Source: an uncultured Gammaproteobacteria bacterium (GTDB lineage Bacteria; Pseudomonadota; Gammaproteobacteria; Arenicellales; Poriferihabitantaceae). From it: a stretch of 64,000 nt of DNA. Below, piece after piece: positions 55,473 through 64,000 of the stretch (position 1 is the first letter of the stretch; every line of letters starts with the position of its first letter). Position numbers and translations under genes: made by a program. The stretch covers positions 1 through 64,000 of the forward strand of contig CALKKV010000026.1 in NCBI GenBank assembly GCA_937992195.1. Direction: 5' to 3'. Under the pieces are notes generated by a model that was given only the letters and a program-made list of their open reading frames with translations, did no database searches and had not been told where the DNA came from.

Positions 55473-56426
55473 ATGAATATTTGCCTGATTGGCGAGGGCG
55501 CTTTCGCCATCAAACATCTCGAAGCGATTAACAATATTAAAGATGTACAAGTCACATCAATTGTTGGCGGTGTCGAAGCTGCCACCAAAGAAGTTGCTGA
55601 CAAGTATCAGATCCCTTTCGCAACGTTGGACCTTAAAGAAGGTTTAAATCAGCCGGGAATCAAAGCAGCGATTATCGCCTCCCCTACGCCGATTCACGCC
55701 GCGCAAGCGTTGCAGGTAATGCAGCAAGGTAAGCACGTTCTCATTGAAATCCCTTTTGCAGATACCCTGGCTGATGCCCAAGCAGTTTGCGCCGCCCAAA
55801 AAGAAACCGGCCTGATCGCCATGGCTGGACATACACGGCGATTTAATCCAAGCCACCAATGGATGCATAATAAAATTCAAGATGGTGAACTAAACATTCA
55901 ACACCTCGATGTACAAACATTTTTCTTTCGCAGAAAGAATCTCAATGCATTGGGCGAACCGCGCAGTTGGACCGATCATTTGCTCTGGCACCATGCCTGC
56001 CATACCGTTGACTTATTCGCTTACCAGACCGGGGAAGAAATTTCCGAGATACAGGCAATGCAAGGGCCAGTCCACCCGGAGCTTGGCATCGCAATGGATA
56101 TGAGCATCGGATTAAAAACACCCTCTGGCGCGCTTTGCACGTTAACTCTATCGTTTAATAACGACGGCCCATTCGGCACATTCTTTCGTTATATCTGCGA
56201 TAACGGCACCTACATTGCCCGATACGATGATCTGGTCGACGGTCGTGAAAATCCGATTGATGTCAGCGATATTGACGTCTCGCTAAATGGTATTGAACTT
56301 GAAGATCGCGAATTTTTTAGCGCGATTCGAGAGAACCGCGAACCAAACGGTAGCGTGCATCAAACATTGGCAGCGATGAAAGTGCTCGATCAACTGGAAC
56401 AAGCGCTCGGTAAAATCCCAGTATAA
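55473..56426 (+). CDS. ligC: 4-carboxy-2-hydroxymuconate-6-semialdehyde dehydrogenase LigC
   Basis: This 317-residue Gfo/Idh/MocA dehydrogenase oxidises the hemiacetal of the ring-fission product to 2-pyrone-4,6-dicarboxylate. The dinucleotide motif is LIGEGAFAIKHLEAI near residue 4. EIPFADTLADAQAV and MAGHTRRFNPSHQWMH near 112 follow, and the substrate side has WTDHLLWHHACHTVDLF near 165. It starts nine bases after LigJ. The window lacks the ring-cleaving dioxygenase LigAB and PDC hydrolase LigI, which must be elsewhere. Confidence 0.9.
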   Translation: MNICLIGEGAFAIKHLEAINNIKDVQVTSIVGGVEAATKEVADKYQIPFATLDLKEGLNQPGIKAAIIASPTPIHAAQALQVMQQGKHVLIEIPFADTLADAQAVCAAQKETGLIAMAGHTRRFNPSHQWMHNKIQDGELNIQHLDVQTFFFRRKNLNALGEPRSWTDHLLWHHACHTVDLFAYQTGEEISEIQAMQGPVHPELGIAMDMSIGLKTPSGALCTLTLSFNNDGPFGTFFRYICDNGTYIARYDDLVDGRENPIDVSDIDVSLNGIELEDREFFSAIRENREPNGSVHQTLAAMKVLDQLEQALGKIPV

Positions 56427-56449
56427 AACAGTTTATATCGTTCGTTCGC

Positions 56450-57445
56450 CTATCTGCGTGCAAGCGCCACCATCAAGATTCCAATAGTTAATGGCATCAG
56501 GCTGAACCAGCCGAGTAGTCCTGGCGCTTCACCTAATAAAATAAAACTTAGCACGGTTCCAGCTGCTGGCACTGCAGCCATAAACGCAGCGGTGGCTGGA
56601 GATCCGATCGATCTGACCGCATAAGTCACGCACATGATTCCAACCAAATTAGGAATTAGACCTTGATAGAACAGCTGCAGATAAAGCTCACTATTTTGTG
56701 CAAGCTGAAAACCACTCGGCAGGAAAAGCAACCAGATCGGAAAAAATGTAATCGCATTAATTACCGACCCACAGAGCAGGATCTGCATTGCCGACACTTG
56801 CCAGACTCGACCTGCCACCATATAGAAAGAAAAGAACACCGCGCCACCGAGAAACATCAAATCGCCGATCCAGGTATCTGGGGTTAACAAAGGTGATTGA
56901 TCTACGGTAGCGAGACCTGTACCGATAACGATAAGGATGCCGCCCGCAATTTGTTGCATCACAGGTCGTTCTGATAACCAGAGCCATCCGAGGATCAAAG
57001 TGATCGCCGGCAGCACTCCATTCATAAATATACCGCCATGGGCGGCCGGCGCAAAGATAAATCCGCCGAAGACTAATAGGATGTAGAAAGGACTCAATAA
57101 AAAGCTGATCAACACAATGCGTTTGACTGGCATTGTTTGCCAAGGCTTGAAATACAGAACAAAAGGAAGCGCGACGATTGATGAAACGCCGTATCGAATC
57201 ATTGCCAGGTCATAGATCGTCAACACTGACTGCGCACCCGAACGGCTCACCACCAACCATCCGGACCAGATCAATACGACGAATGTAGCCGCACAATATC
57301 CTTTCCATTTAGAGTCAGTGGAGGCGCTTTTCAGTATGGTCAATGTATGGTTCCGAATTATTTTACCTAACGGAACCAGAATGTACTCAGACCCTCGGCA
57401 GCGGTGTTGCGTTAGCGGATAGTACCAAAGTTTTGCTGCCGCCAT
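56450..57445 (-). CDS. EamA/DMT-family permease
   Basis: This membrane protein has ten helices in two EamA repeats; YCAATFVVLIWSGWLVVSRS near residue 49 opens the first, and the second ends FILLGEAPGLLGWFSLMPLT near 300. The first 35-40 residues look poor for a start, so a TTG near 57343 (LTILKSAS) may be the true one. It is convergent with ligC and divergent from the aconitase-X genes. It may export or import an acid of the pathway. Confidence 0.85.
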   Translation of the reverse strand: MAAAKLWYYPLTQHRCRGSEYILVPLGKIIRNHTLTILKSASTDSKWKGYCAATFVVLIWSGWLVVSRSGAQSVLTIYDLAMIRYGVSSIVALPFVLYFKPWQTMPVKRIVLISFLLSPFYILLVFGGFIFAPAAHGGIFMNGVLPAITLILGWLWLSERPVMQQIAGGILIVIGTGLATVDQSPLLTPDTWIGDLMFLGGAVFFSFYMVAGRVWQVSAMQILLCGSVINAITFFPIWLLFLPSGFQLAQNSELYLQLFYQGLIPNLVGIMCVTYAVRSIGSPATAAFMAAVPAAGTVLSFILLGEAPGLLGWFSLMPLTIGILMVALARR

Positions 57446-57515
57446 CCGGATACAACAACGCTACATTTATTCTCTTCAATTTAGTAGAGTATCGTAAAAA
57501 TTCCATTCCAAAGAT

Positions 57516-58760
57516 ATGCAACTTAACAAGGAAGAAAAGGCAATGCTCAATGGCGAGCTCGGTGAGCCCGCCAAATGGGCGCTGGCGCATATGCTGCAGG
57601 TTGGTCAAATGTTTGATGCAGAGAGTTTTGTCAACGTGTCGCAGGCGCATATGATGGCGGACCCCGAATCTCTTGGAGAAGCTGGCGTTCACTTTCTTGA
57701 ACAATTAGCGGGTCATGGGTCGGTCCAAAGTCAGGTACGAATTCCCATGATCACGGATCCGCGCGGCGTGGATCTCACGCAGTATCAGGCATTAGGTCAA
57801 ACCGAAGAAATGGCCAATTTAGAACGACGCACAATCAAGGCATGCGAACAGCTTGGCATCTTGATGACGAACACCTGCATCAACTACCAAATTACGATGC
57901 CGCCTGTACTCGGAGACCATGTAGCTTATGGAGACACTGGCGTCGTTATTTATACTAACAGTGTACTTGGCGCACGTTCGAATTTCGAGGGAGGCCCCTC
58001 GGCCATCGCGGCTGGTATCACGGGCAGAACACCTAAGTACGGATTGCATTTGAACGAAAAACGTCAGTCGACTCGCAGGTTCTCAATTAATCACCGTCCT
58101 GGTAATCTCACAGAATGGGGTATTCTGGGAGCTGAAATAGGCAGACGCTGTAATTCATATTGGGAAGTACCGGTTATAGAGGGCATCACAACAGCACCCA
58201 CCTCCGACGAGCTTAAACATTTTGGTGCGGCGATGGCGAGCTTCGGCTCCACACCCTTGTTCCATATCGTTGGCATCACACCTGAAGCATCCTCTTTGGA
58301 AGTTGTCTGCCAAAACGGTATACCACCTGTCGAAAAAATTTCTGAAGACGAGCTATATCAACTGCAAGACCAGTTTGGAAAAAAAGGGGACAAGGTAGAT
58401 GTGGTTGTATTCGCTGCACCGCAATTGTCAATTATCGAACTCGCAGATTTGGCAAAACTGGTTGATGGCAAGAAGCTGCATAGCAAGACCGATATGATTG
58501 TCTGTACCGCACCCGGGGTTGCCGCCGATAGTGAACGCTTGGGTTTTACCCGAAGAATCGAAAGCTGCGGCGCCAGATTGTTGGTTGGCACCTGTTTTTA
58601 CAATCAATACGCCAAGGAAATTGGGGAGGCAAACGGTTGGAAAACCATTCTTAGCAACTCAACCAAAATTGTAAATATCATAAGCGGCTATGGTTACAAA
58701 CCGGCGTTACGAAATATGGAACAATGTGTTGCCAGCGCAGTGGCCGGGGAAATTTTATGA
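57516..58760 (+). CDS. Aconitase X catalytic subunit (AcnX large)
   Basis: This 414-residue protein is the large subunit of the aconitase-X type of iron-sulfur dehydratases. Marks are VNVSQAHMMADPESLGEAGV near residue 38, the cysteine in TNTCINYQ near 125, YTNSVLGARSNFEGGPSAIA near 147, and the later cysteines in VCTAPGVAADSERLG and LVGTCFYNQ. Known two-subunit AcnX enzymes dehydrate cis-3-hydroxy-L-proline or mevalonate 5-phosphate. It overlaps its small subunit by four bases. The substrate here is not visible. Confidence 0.9.
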   Translation: MQLNKEEKAMLNGELGEPAKWALAHMLQVGQMFDAESFVNVSQAHMMADPESLGEAGVHFLEQLAGHGSVQSQVRIPMITDPRGVDLTQYQALGQTEEMANLERRTIKACEQLGILMTNTCINYQITMPPVLGDHVAYGDTGVVIYTNSVLGARSNFEGGPSAIAAGITGRTPKYGLHLNEKRQSTRRFSINHRPGNLTEWGILGAEIGRRCNSYWEVPVIEGITTAPTSDELKHFGAAMASFGSTPLFHIVGITPEASSLEVVCQNGIPPVEKISEDELYQLQDQFGKKGDKVDVVVFAAPQLSIIELADLAKLVDGKKLHSKTDMIVCTAPGVAADSERLGFTRRIESCGARLLVGTCFYNQYAKEIGEANGWKTILSNSTKIVNIISGYGYKPALRNMEQCVASAVAGEIL

Positions 58761-59164
58761 GCAAGCAGTTTAAATGCCATCAAGGTATCGGCACAAAAAC
58801 ACAGGGTTTGGCGCTGGTTGCAAACGATGGTTTCTCCGCGCGTTATGATCTGGATCGAATTCAAGGCGTATTTTCACGTCCCGCCCATAAGCTCTATGAA
58901 CAATCCTATATCGACAAAATTCTGGTACTAAACACCGCCAAAGGAGGCGTCGCCTCTGCTTGGATGCTGCATGAAATGTGCTCACGCGGAATCGCACCCA
59001 AAGCAATTCTTTTCAACTCAGCCAATACAATTTTAGCGCAAGGCGCGGCGCTTGCAGGAATGACTATGTGCGATCGCTTTGAAGACGGTGACGTCACCGA
59101 ACTTTTTCATACCGGAGATCAGCTGATTGTTGATCCAGTTAAGGGGCTTGTGACGATCACTTAG
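58757..59164 (+). CDS. Aconitase X swivel subunit (AcnX small)
   Basis: The ATG at 58757 overlaps the large-subunit stop (ATGA). The 135-residue protein matches the swivel domain: FSRPAHKLYEQSYIDKILVL near residue 34, NTAKGGVASAWMLHEM near 57 and ILFNSANTILAQGAALAGMT near 85. It moves against the catalytic subunit to close the active site. The conserved GRGSSTGS run of many relatives is AKGGVASA here. Confidence 0.9.
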   Translation: MSKQFKCHQGIGTKTQGLALVANDGFSARYDLDRIQGVFSRPAHKLYEQSYIDKILVLNTAKGGVASAWMLHEMCSRGIAPKAILFNSANTILAQGAALAGMTMCDRFEDGDVTELFHTGDQLIVDPVKGLVTIT

Positions 59165-59231
59165 CTTCATACATAAAGCGTACAAGAGTGCTGTCACAGA
59201 AAACAGATTGACTCCACTTCACCACAACGGG

Positions 59232-59993
59232 CTATTGAATAGTCACCGAAGTATCTTGCATGCTCATCTTGGTATCTTGCATCAGAGTAAGCGAATAGCG
59301 AGGAGTGGGCTTTCTGGCCTCTGCGTATGCTCTGCGCGCATTGGTGCGCTTCACCTTGTTTCGACGGTTTTTCTTCTTCTCGAGCTTTTGAAAAAACCGC
59401 TCTCGCGCCGAGTTGCCTTTATACAAACAAAAGAGTAGCGCAACAGCGAGTGACGCAAAATAAGTCGCCATAATCACCAGATAGTGGATTTGACCTGGCA
59501 ATGGTAATAGGTTCTGCGCATGCAACCAAAGCAACAGTAGCGCCACCCAGGAAATACCGGAGATCGTACCAATACCCAGCATACGATTGAGCTGAGAATC
59601 GGTAAGTCCGCCATAGACAGATAAGCCGATTCGTTTTTTTGCTCTCGGCAATGCGAACCGTCGAACCAAATACAGATTAAGGCTCAAGATCACACAAATA
59701 GAAATGCGTGCCCATAGATCTTGAGAAACCAAAGCCTCAAAATTGACCGATGCATAATGGGATATCTGAATCAACAACGTTGACCAAATTACGCACACAG
59801 CAGAGATGCCCGTTTTGTTGAGCAAACGCATCCTTAAGTATAGACGTTTGGTGATCAGCCCCCGTCCACACAATTTGGAAAACTGCCAGTCCATGATTAA
59901 CGTCGCACAAAGGCCGAGTGCGATCGCGAACAGCTGAACATACTTCAGAGACTGAAGAATTTGATCGAAGTTAATAGTAAAAAGTAGATTCAC
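59232..59993 (-). CDS. Membrane protein of unknown function
   Basis: This 253-residue protein has about six hydrophobic helices, from LKYVQLFAIALGLCATLIMD near residue 16 to LVIMATYFASLAVALLFCLY near 185, and a basic cytosolic tail (EKKKNRRNKVKRTNARRA). No motif fixes its role. The tail ends in the near-repeat LMQDTKMSMQDTSV. It stands alone between the convergent aconitase-X genes and an upstream regulator gene. Confidence 0.7.
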   Translation of the reverse strand: MNLLFTINFDQILQSLKYVQLFAIALGLCATLIMDWQFSKLCGRGLITKRLYLRMRLLNKTGISAVCVIWSTLLIQISHYASVNFEALVSQDLWARISICVILSLNLYLVRRFALPRAKKRIGLSVYGGLTDSQLNRMLGIGTISGISWVALLLLWLHAQNLLPLPGQIHYLVIMATYFASLAVALLFCLYKGNSARERFFQKLEKKKNRRNKVKRTNARRAYAEARKPTPRYSLTLMQDTKMSMQDTSVTIQ

Positions 59994-60241
59994 AATACTC
60001 TGTTAATTACATCTTGTTATCAATCGCGGCAAAGGACACTGCGCCGAAGGCAAGCCCAAACCAAACGCGCTTAAAAGGATCACTACTGCGAATTATTGTT
60101 TCTATGTACTGATCTTGGCAATATTATTATTTTTACCGAGATAGTTCTGACAGCTGCATCCCTAATGCGTTCCTCTGTACTATATTTTGTCAGAGGTAGC
60201 TGTAGTCGAGCTGAATAAGCTACTCTCTATCACCATTGTTT

Positions 60242-61075
60242 TCAAGGCAATCGGGAGAGAATCTCTTTAAACCAGGGCCAACCATCCGCTGAGCCATGAT
60301 TTACCACCATATAGCAGTATCGAGAGAACGTTTCGGTCTCTTTGACGATAAACAACCGCCCGCTGGAAATCAGCCCAGATACCCGGTTCTCCGGCAGATA
60401 AGCCGAACCGCCGTGCTCCAAAAGATAGGACAAAGCCCACTCTGCCGAACCCATGGTGAGTTTTGGCGTGTCAGCATCTGAGTAGACGGCTGCGTGATCC
60501 TGTCGGAAACGCTCGCCATAATCGACATAGATATATTCCGGGTCTGAGCGCACTCTGCTTCGCTCTACTGTCGCGACTTGCACCAGGCGCTCTGTGCCGA
60601 TCTGATAGGCCTGCCATTTTTCATCAACCGTAGGCGCGTAACATATTGAAATATCAATCAAACCATTGCTCATCCACTGATTGAGCTGCGCTTGTTCGCC
60701 GGGCCAGGCAGAGCCCGCAATACTCCATCGCAACCCCTGAATCCAGCCAAACACCCGAGTTCCATGGGTTTGCCACATGTCAGGATGACACCCAAGGTTA
60801 CACACGCTTCCAATGGCATCAGGAAGGGCCGTTTCCTGTCGAGCCTGACGCCAAACGTCGGTCATCAATCTTGCATAACGCTCAAAGCGAAACCCTGCAG
60901 AAGTTAACTCCGCCCCCGATTTGCGTCGATGAAACAGCGGTTGTCCTAACAACTGTTCCAGGTTATTGAGACGCGCGGTCACTGTGGATTGCGTTACATT
61001 TAGCCGGGTTGCCGCGCGATTGAGGTTTCCAGACTCAACAATTTCAATAAATGTTTCTAGATTGGAAAAGTGCAT
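60242..61075 (-). CDS. LysR-type transcriptional regulator
   Basis: This 277-residue regulator has the typical LysR winged helix (NLETFIEIVESGNLNRAATR, NVTQSTVTARLNNLEQLLGQ, LFHRRKSGAELTSAG near residue 50). The ligand domain begins near 90; it is slightly shorter than usual. The gene is divergent from the luciferase-like monooxygenase, and the 109-base region between them carries an interrupted palindrome, so it probably controls that unit. Confidence 0.93.
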   Translation of the reverse strand: MHFSNLETFIEIVESGNLNRAATRLNVTQSTVTARLNNLEQLLGQPLFHRRKSGAELTSAGFRFERYARLMTDVWRQARQETALPDAIGSVCNLGCHPDMWQTHGTRVFGWIQGLRWSIAGSAWPGEQAQLNQWMSNGLIDISICYAPTVDEKWQAYQIGTERLVQVATVERSRVRSDPEYIYVDYGERFRQDHAAVYSDADTPKLTMGSAEWALSYLLEHGGSAYLPENRVSGLISSGRLFIVKETETFSRYCYMVVNHGSADGWPWFKEILSRLP

Positions 61076-61088
61076 AGACAGTATGATA

Positions 61089-61105
61089 ATTCGATTTTAT
61101 CGAAT
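61089..61105. promoter_or_regulatory. Candidate LysR-type operator
   Basis: ATTCGAT (61089-61095) and ATCGAAT (61099-61105) are perfect complements around TTT. The core TCGATTTTATCGA has the T-N11-A form typical of LysR sites, and it lies 14 bases before the regulator ATG. Confidence 0.65.
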
Positions 61106-61184
61106 ACTAAGTTCAGAATTATTTGTTTGTCAAAACTTCATTTGCTGTTTATTCTTATTTATCGCTCATCAATACTGACTCATC

Positions 61185-62246
61185 ATGGAATTTTGCCTTC
61201 AACTTTCCGCCTACTACCCCAATCATGACTTAGGCGGCAAGCAGCTCTATGGGAACATGCTGGATCAATCTGTGCTCGCCGATAAATTGGGCTACGACGC
61301 GGTGTCCATTACCGAACACCATCTGATCAGCATATTGCTTATGCCGGCTCCACTGCAGTTTGCGGTAAAGATAGCCAGCGAGACCAGCAACGTTAAGATA
61401 CTCACCAGTGTGGTGGTGCTGCCGCTGCACGATATGCGCACCTATGCAGGCGAAGTGGTGTGCGCGGATATTTTTACCGAAGGCAGATTGATGCTAGGGG
61501 TTGGCCGCGGCGCATTCGGATTTGAAATGGATAGGATGGGCGTACCGCTCGATATCAGTCGCGAAAAATTCGACGAATCCTTAGATGTCCTGCAGGCCCT
61601 ATTGCTTCATGAAGAAGTCAGCTGGAATGGAAAATACTATCAATTCGATTCCCTGACAGTGATGCCAAGACCGCAGCAACCGGGTGGGCCGCCAATGATG
61701 ATGGGGGTGCTGATACCGGAGGCAATCTACCACTGTACGAAACGTGGGTTCCATATTCAAACCACCCCCCTTTCCGGAACCCATGCACAAATGTTGGAAC
61801 AGGTTGACGCGTTCAACAGAGGCAAAGAGGAGTGTGGAGATAAAGGGAAAGATTTGACATTGACGCTTTCCAGGGTGGCTTTTCTAGCGAAGAATCAAAA
61901 AGACAAACAGAGAAAGATTGAACTCGCTCACCACTATTACGGACAGTTTGACAACGTATATACCGGGGAAGGCATTGTTAAAAACGGAATGGTCGAAGCG
62001 ATTCCAAGAAAAGTATCAATCGATAAAACCGCGGAAAATTTACACATCTGTACGTCCGATGAAATGATTGATCAGCTCGCTCCCTATGCGGAAGCAGGAG
62101 TGGATCGATTTATTCTGAATGTTAATTTTGGTGTAAGCCAGACTGAAACTATGGACTGCATTCAACAATTCGCTGAAGAAGTGATGCCTGTCTTTAGCAA
62201 ACGCAACGCACAAGAAAGCGTGTTGGGTCGTTCGCAGGTCGCTTGA
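61185..62246 (+). CDS. Luciferase-like flavin monooxygenase (LLM class)
   Basis: This 353-residue enzyme is a bacterial-luciferase-type alkanal or carbonyl monooxygenase that uses reduced FMN. Marks are QSVLADKLGYDAVSITEHHL near residue 29, VKILTSVVVLPLHDMRTYAG near 71, GRLMLGVGRGAFGFEMDRMG near 100 and PRPQQPGGPPMMMGVLIPEA near 162. It is divergent from LysR and followed one base later by an alpha/beta hydrolase, so oxygenation then hydrolysis is plausible. The substrate is unknown. Confidence 0.92.
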   Translation: MEFCLQLSAYYPNHDLGGKQLYGNMLDQSVLADKLGYDAVSITEHHLISILLMPAPLQFAVKIASETSNVKILTSVVVLPLHDMRTYAGEVVCADIFTEGRLMLGVGRGAFGFEMDRMGVPLDISREKFDESLDVLQALLLHEEVSWNGKYYQFDSLTVMPRPQQPGGPPMMMGVLIPEAIYHCTKRGFHIQTTPLSGTHAQMLEQVDAFNRGKEECGDKGKDLTLTLSRVAFLAKNQKDKQRKIELAHHYYGQFDNVYTGEGIVKNGMVEAIPRKVSIDKTAENLHICTSDEMIDQLAPYAEAGVDRFILNVNFGVSQTETMDCIQQFAEEVMPVFSKRNAQESVLGRSQVA

Positions 62247-62247
62247 A

Positions 62248-63030
62248 ATGAGCGCGGTAGAACTTAGCTACACAGTCTCTGGTTCCGGGCCAGCAGTTTA
62301 TTTCGTGCATGGAATTGGTTCTCGCAAAGTCACCTGGGATGCGATTATCCCAACCCTCAGTAAAAGCTTTACCTGCGTTGCCTGCGATCTTCGTGGACAC
62401 GGTAATAGTCCGGTACCGCCGACGCCCTATACGTTGGATGATCTGGTTGAAGATATTGAAGCACTTCGCAAACGCTTGGGTCATGACACCGTCCATATCA
62501 TTGGCCATTCTCTCGGCGGCATGATTGGACCGGCATATGCCCGGGCATATCCACCACACACACGATCCGTCAGTTTATTAAGCACGGCTGCAGGAAGAAC
62601 CGCTGAAGACAGCGCAAAGCTCAAAGCGGTGGGCGACGCCATGGAAACAAAAGGTGTCATGCCGGTGATCAATACTCTGGTCGAGCGCTGGTATACCGAT
62701 GCATTTATTCAAGCGCGTCCGGATTTGATTGAAATGCGGAAGAAACAGGTTGAAACCACACCGGAAAACGTGTTCCTCAGCGTATTTTGGATCTATGCCA
62801 AAACCGAAATGGCGCCATGGCTAGACCAGGTTACGTGTCCCTGCCTTGTGCTAACGGGAGAGCTCGATGGCGGCTGCAATCCGCGATTAAATCGTTTTAT
62901 AGACGACAAGCTGCCAGATTCAAAACTCGTTATTCTTGACGCTATTAAACACTCCATTTTGATTGAAGCGCCGGAACGCGTACTACCGCATATAGAGACG
63001 TTTCTCAACGATGTAGAAAAAGCCCATTAA
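62248..63030 (+). CDS. Alpha/beta hydrolase (enol-lactonase-like)
   Basis: This 260-residue protein has the core of the 3-oxoadipate enol-lactonase/esterase group: VYFVHGIGSRKVTWDAIIP near residue 17, the nucleophile Ser in IIGHSLGGMIGPAYA near 89, the acid in LTGELDGGCNP near 205 and the histidine in AIKHSILIEAPERV near 237. It starts one base after the luciferase-like monooxygenase stop and would hydrolyse an ester or lactone that this enzyme forms. Confidence 0.9.
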   Translation: MSAVELSYTVSGSGPAVYFVHGIGSRKVTWDAIIPTLSKSFTCVACDLRGHGNSPVPPTPYTLDDLVEDIEALRKRLGHDTVHIIGHSLGGMIGPAYARAYPPHTRSVSLLSTAAGRTAEDSAKLKAVGDAMETKGVMPVINTLVERWYTDAFIQARPDLIEMRKKQVETTPENVFLSVFWIYAKTEMAPWLDQVTCPCLVLTGELDGGCNPRLNRFIDDKLPDSKLVILDAIKHSILIEAPERVLPHIETFLNDVEKAH

Positions 63031-63070
63031 GTTCCTATCGCTCGCCTAAGTCATACTCCAGACTAACGCA

Positions 63071-63919
63071 ATGGATTATGATTGCGTGATTGTTTTCAAC
63101 ACTGGATGCTTCGTGATTCACACCGCAATTCGCCGAACGTTAATAGTCGCAACCTTTCTCTTTTGCAATGTCGTCAATGCACATGAAGCATGGCTGGAGC
63201 CGTTCGACTATCATCTTGAGAAATCACCACGCGTCAGTGGAAATATCCGTGTTGGTCAGTTATTTAGAGGCAATACACAACTCTATAACCCGGATAATTT
63301 CGAACGGTTTGAGGTCTTTCATAACGGCAAATCAACCAAGGTTAAAGGACGACTCGGTGACCTTCCTGCAATTAAATTCAAACTTAAACAACCAGGACTA
63401 CACACATTCGTATACCAATCAACCGGTAGCGTCATCCACTACCCCACTTGGAAAAAGTTTGTTGATTTCACAAATAATGAAGGCCTAACCTGGGCTCAAA
63501 AATCCCATATCGAACGTGGACTACCATCCGAAAATTTCAGTGAAGTTTTTGTTCGCTATGCCAAGACGCTGATAGATTGGAAGACAAGCGAAGGTCAGGA
63601 CATAGCCAGTGGGATGCCATTCGAAATTTTAGCGTTATCTAATCCATACCAAGACAACGCTACAGAAATAGAAGTACAAGTGCTATGGCAAGGATCACCC
63701 TATGCAAAAGGACAGCTCACCATATTTCGTAAATCCAAAGATTCTTCTGCAGAGAGAACCGCAGTTGTTTTAGACAGCGAAGGCAAAGCTCGTCTGCCAC
63801 TAAATGCAGGTTTCAGCTACCTGTTGAACAGCGTGTTGATCGAACCCATTCCAGGAAAAAAGAAAGCGCCGGTGTGGCGCAGTCATTGGGCTTCCATGAC
63901 ATTTCAGACAAAGGAATAA
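63071..63919 (+). CDS. DUF4198 periplasmic protein
   Basis: An ATG at 63071 or, more likely, GTG at 63113 starts the protein; from the GTG a clean signal peptide runs VIHTAIRRTLIVATFLFCNV and is cut near NA before HEAWLEPFDY. The mature part is the DUF4198 fold (HEAWLEP, VGQLFRGNTQLYN, LKQPGLHTFVYQSTGSV, and FEILALSNPYQDNATEIEVQ). Such proteins accompany cobalt or nickel uptake systems and TonB receptors. The rest of any operon would lie past the window, after only 81 more bases. Confidence 0.88.
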   Translation: MDYDCVIVFNTGCFVIHTAIRRTLIVATFLFCNVVNAHEAWLEPFDYHLEKSPRVSGNIRVGQLFRGNTQLYNPDNFERFEVFHNGKSTKVKGRLGDLPAIKFKLKQPGLHTFVYQSTGSVIHYPTWKKFVDFTNNEGLTWAQKSHIERGLPSENFSEVFVRYAKTLIDWKTSEGQDIASGMPFEILALSNPYQDNATEIEVQVLWQGSPYAKGQLTIFRKSKDSSAERTAVVLDSEGKARLPLNAGFSYLLNSVLIEPIPGKKKAPVWRSHWASMTFQTKE

Positions 63920-64000
63920 TGTTTCGCCTTTCTTGACGGTTCAACAAATCCCTATTGGTTTGGTAAAACTCAGATTTCGCATCCATTACTGACTAACCTG
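63920..64000. other. Window end
   Basis: No gene or terminator is visible in the last 81 bases. Confidence 0.4.

Overview
The window is a dense, moderate-GC bacterial chromosome segment. It has a Gram-negative envelope (outer-membrane beta-barrel, lipoproteins), a proteobacterial-type thiamin operon under a TPP riboswitch, a TRAP-TAXI transporter and many catabolic oxygenases. This gene mix suggests a heterotrophic, probably marine gammaproteobacterium; that is an inference from gene content, and no rRNA is present. I saw no tRNA, rRNA, CRISPR array, intact insertion sequence or prophage.

Layout. 0.1-9.9 kb: a fused TRAP permease, then two divergent units. Leftward are a phytanoyl-CoA-dioxygenase-like protein, a fused B12-dependent mutase-like protein and a ProC-like reductase. 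Rightward are an N-methyl-amine dehydrogenase of the old-yellow-enzyme family and a Rieske oxygenase of the betaine-demethylase type. Together they look like uptake and breakdown of a quaternary or N-methylated amine. 10-12.2 kb: katG. 12.5-16.1 kb: a leftward group (EthD, DUF1185, AhpD-like, AllA-like, MFS) with no obvious pathway. 16.1-22.9 kb: a thiamin operon in the order thiD-thiO-thiS-thiG-thiE-thiY-tenA-thiZ-thiX behind a TPP riboswitch, with pyrimidine import instead of thiC. 22.9-27.5 kb: a WYL regulator with a palindromic operator candidate, a DMT exporter and two secreted proteins of unknown function.

27.8-31.0 kb is the most interesting part. A TibC-type iron-finger protein O-heptosyltransferase follows a DUF6502 gene. 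Divergent from them are two Tat-type lipoproteins, each carrying seven 18-bp Ser/Gly(/Thr) repeats and an acidic tail. No autotransporter substrate is visible, so the repeats are the natural candidates for glycosylation. 31.4-33.0 kb holds decaying genes: a DUF3396/TsiV-like immunity gene split by one in-frame TGA, and an AhpD-like remnant. 33-44.9 kb is mixed: an outer-membrane barrel, TauD-like and IPNS-like oxygenases, a hybrid histidine kinase, LysE, a lipoprotein with a decayed duplicate, ADP-ribosylglycohydrolase, a PNPOx-like protein and a trans-sulfuration enzyme.

45.3-59.2 kb: an FG-GAP protein, a 3-hydroxyisobutyrate-dehydrogenase-like enzyme, a hydrolase, an acyltransferase, a DUF1643-DUF1801 fusion and an AbrB-type membrane protein. 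These are followed by a four-gene protocatechuate 4,5-cleavage segment (tautomerase, CHA aldolase, LigJ, LigC), a DMT permease and both subunits of an aconitase-X enzyme. 60.2-63.9 kb: a LysR regulator divergent from a luciferase-like monooxygenase and an alpha/beta hydrolase, then a DUF4198 periplasmic protein.
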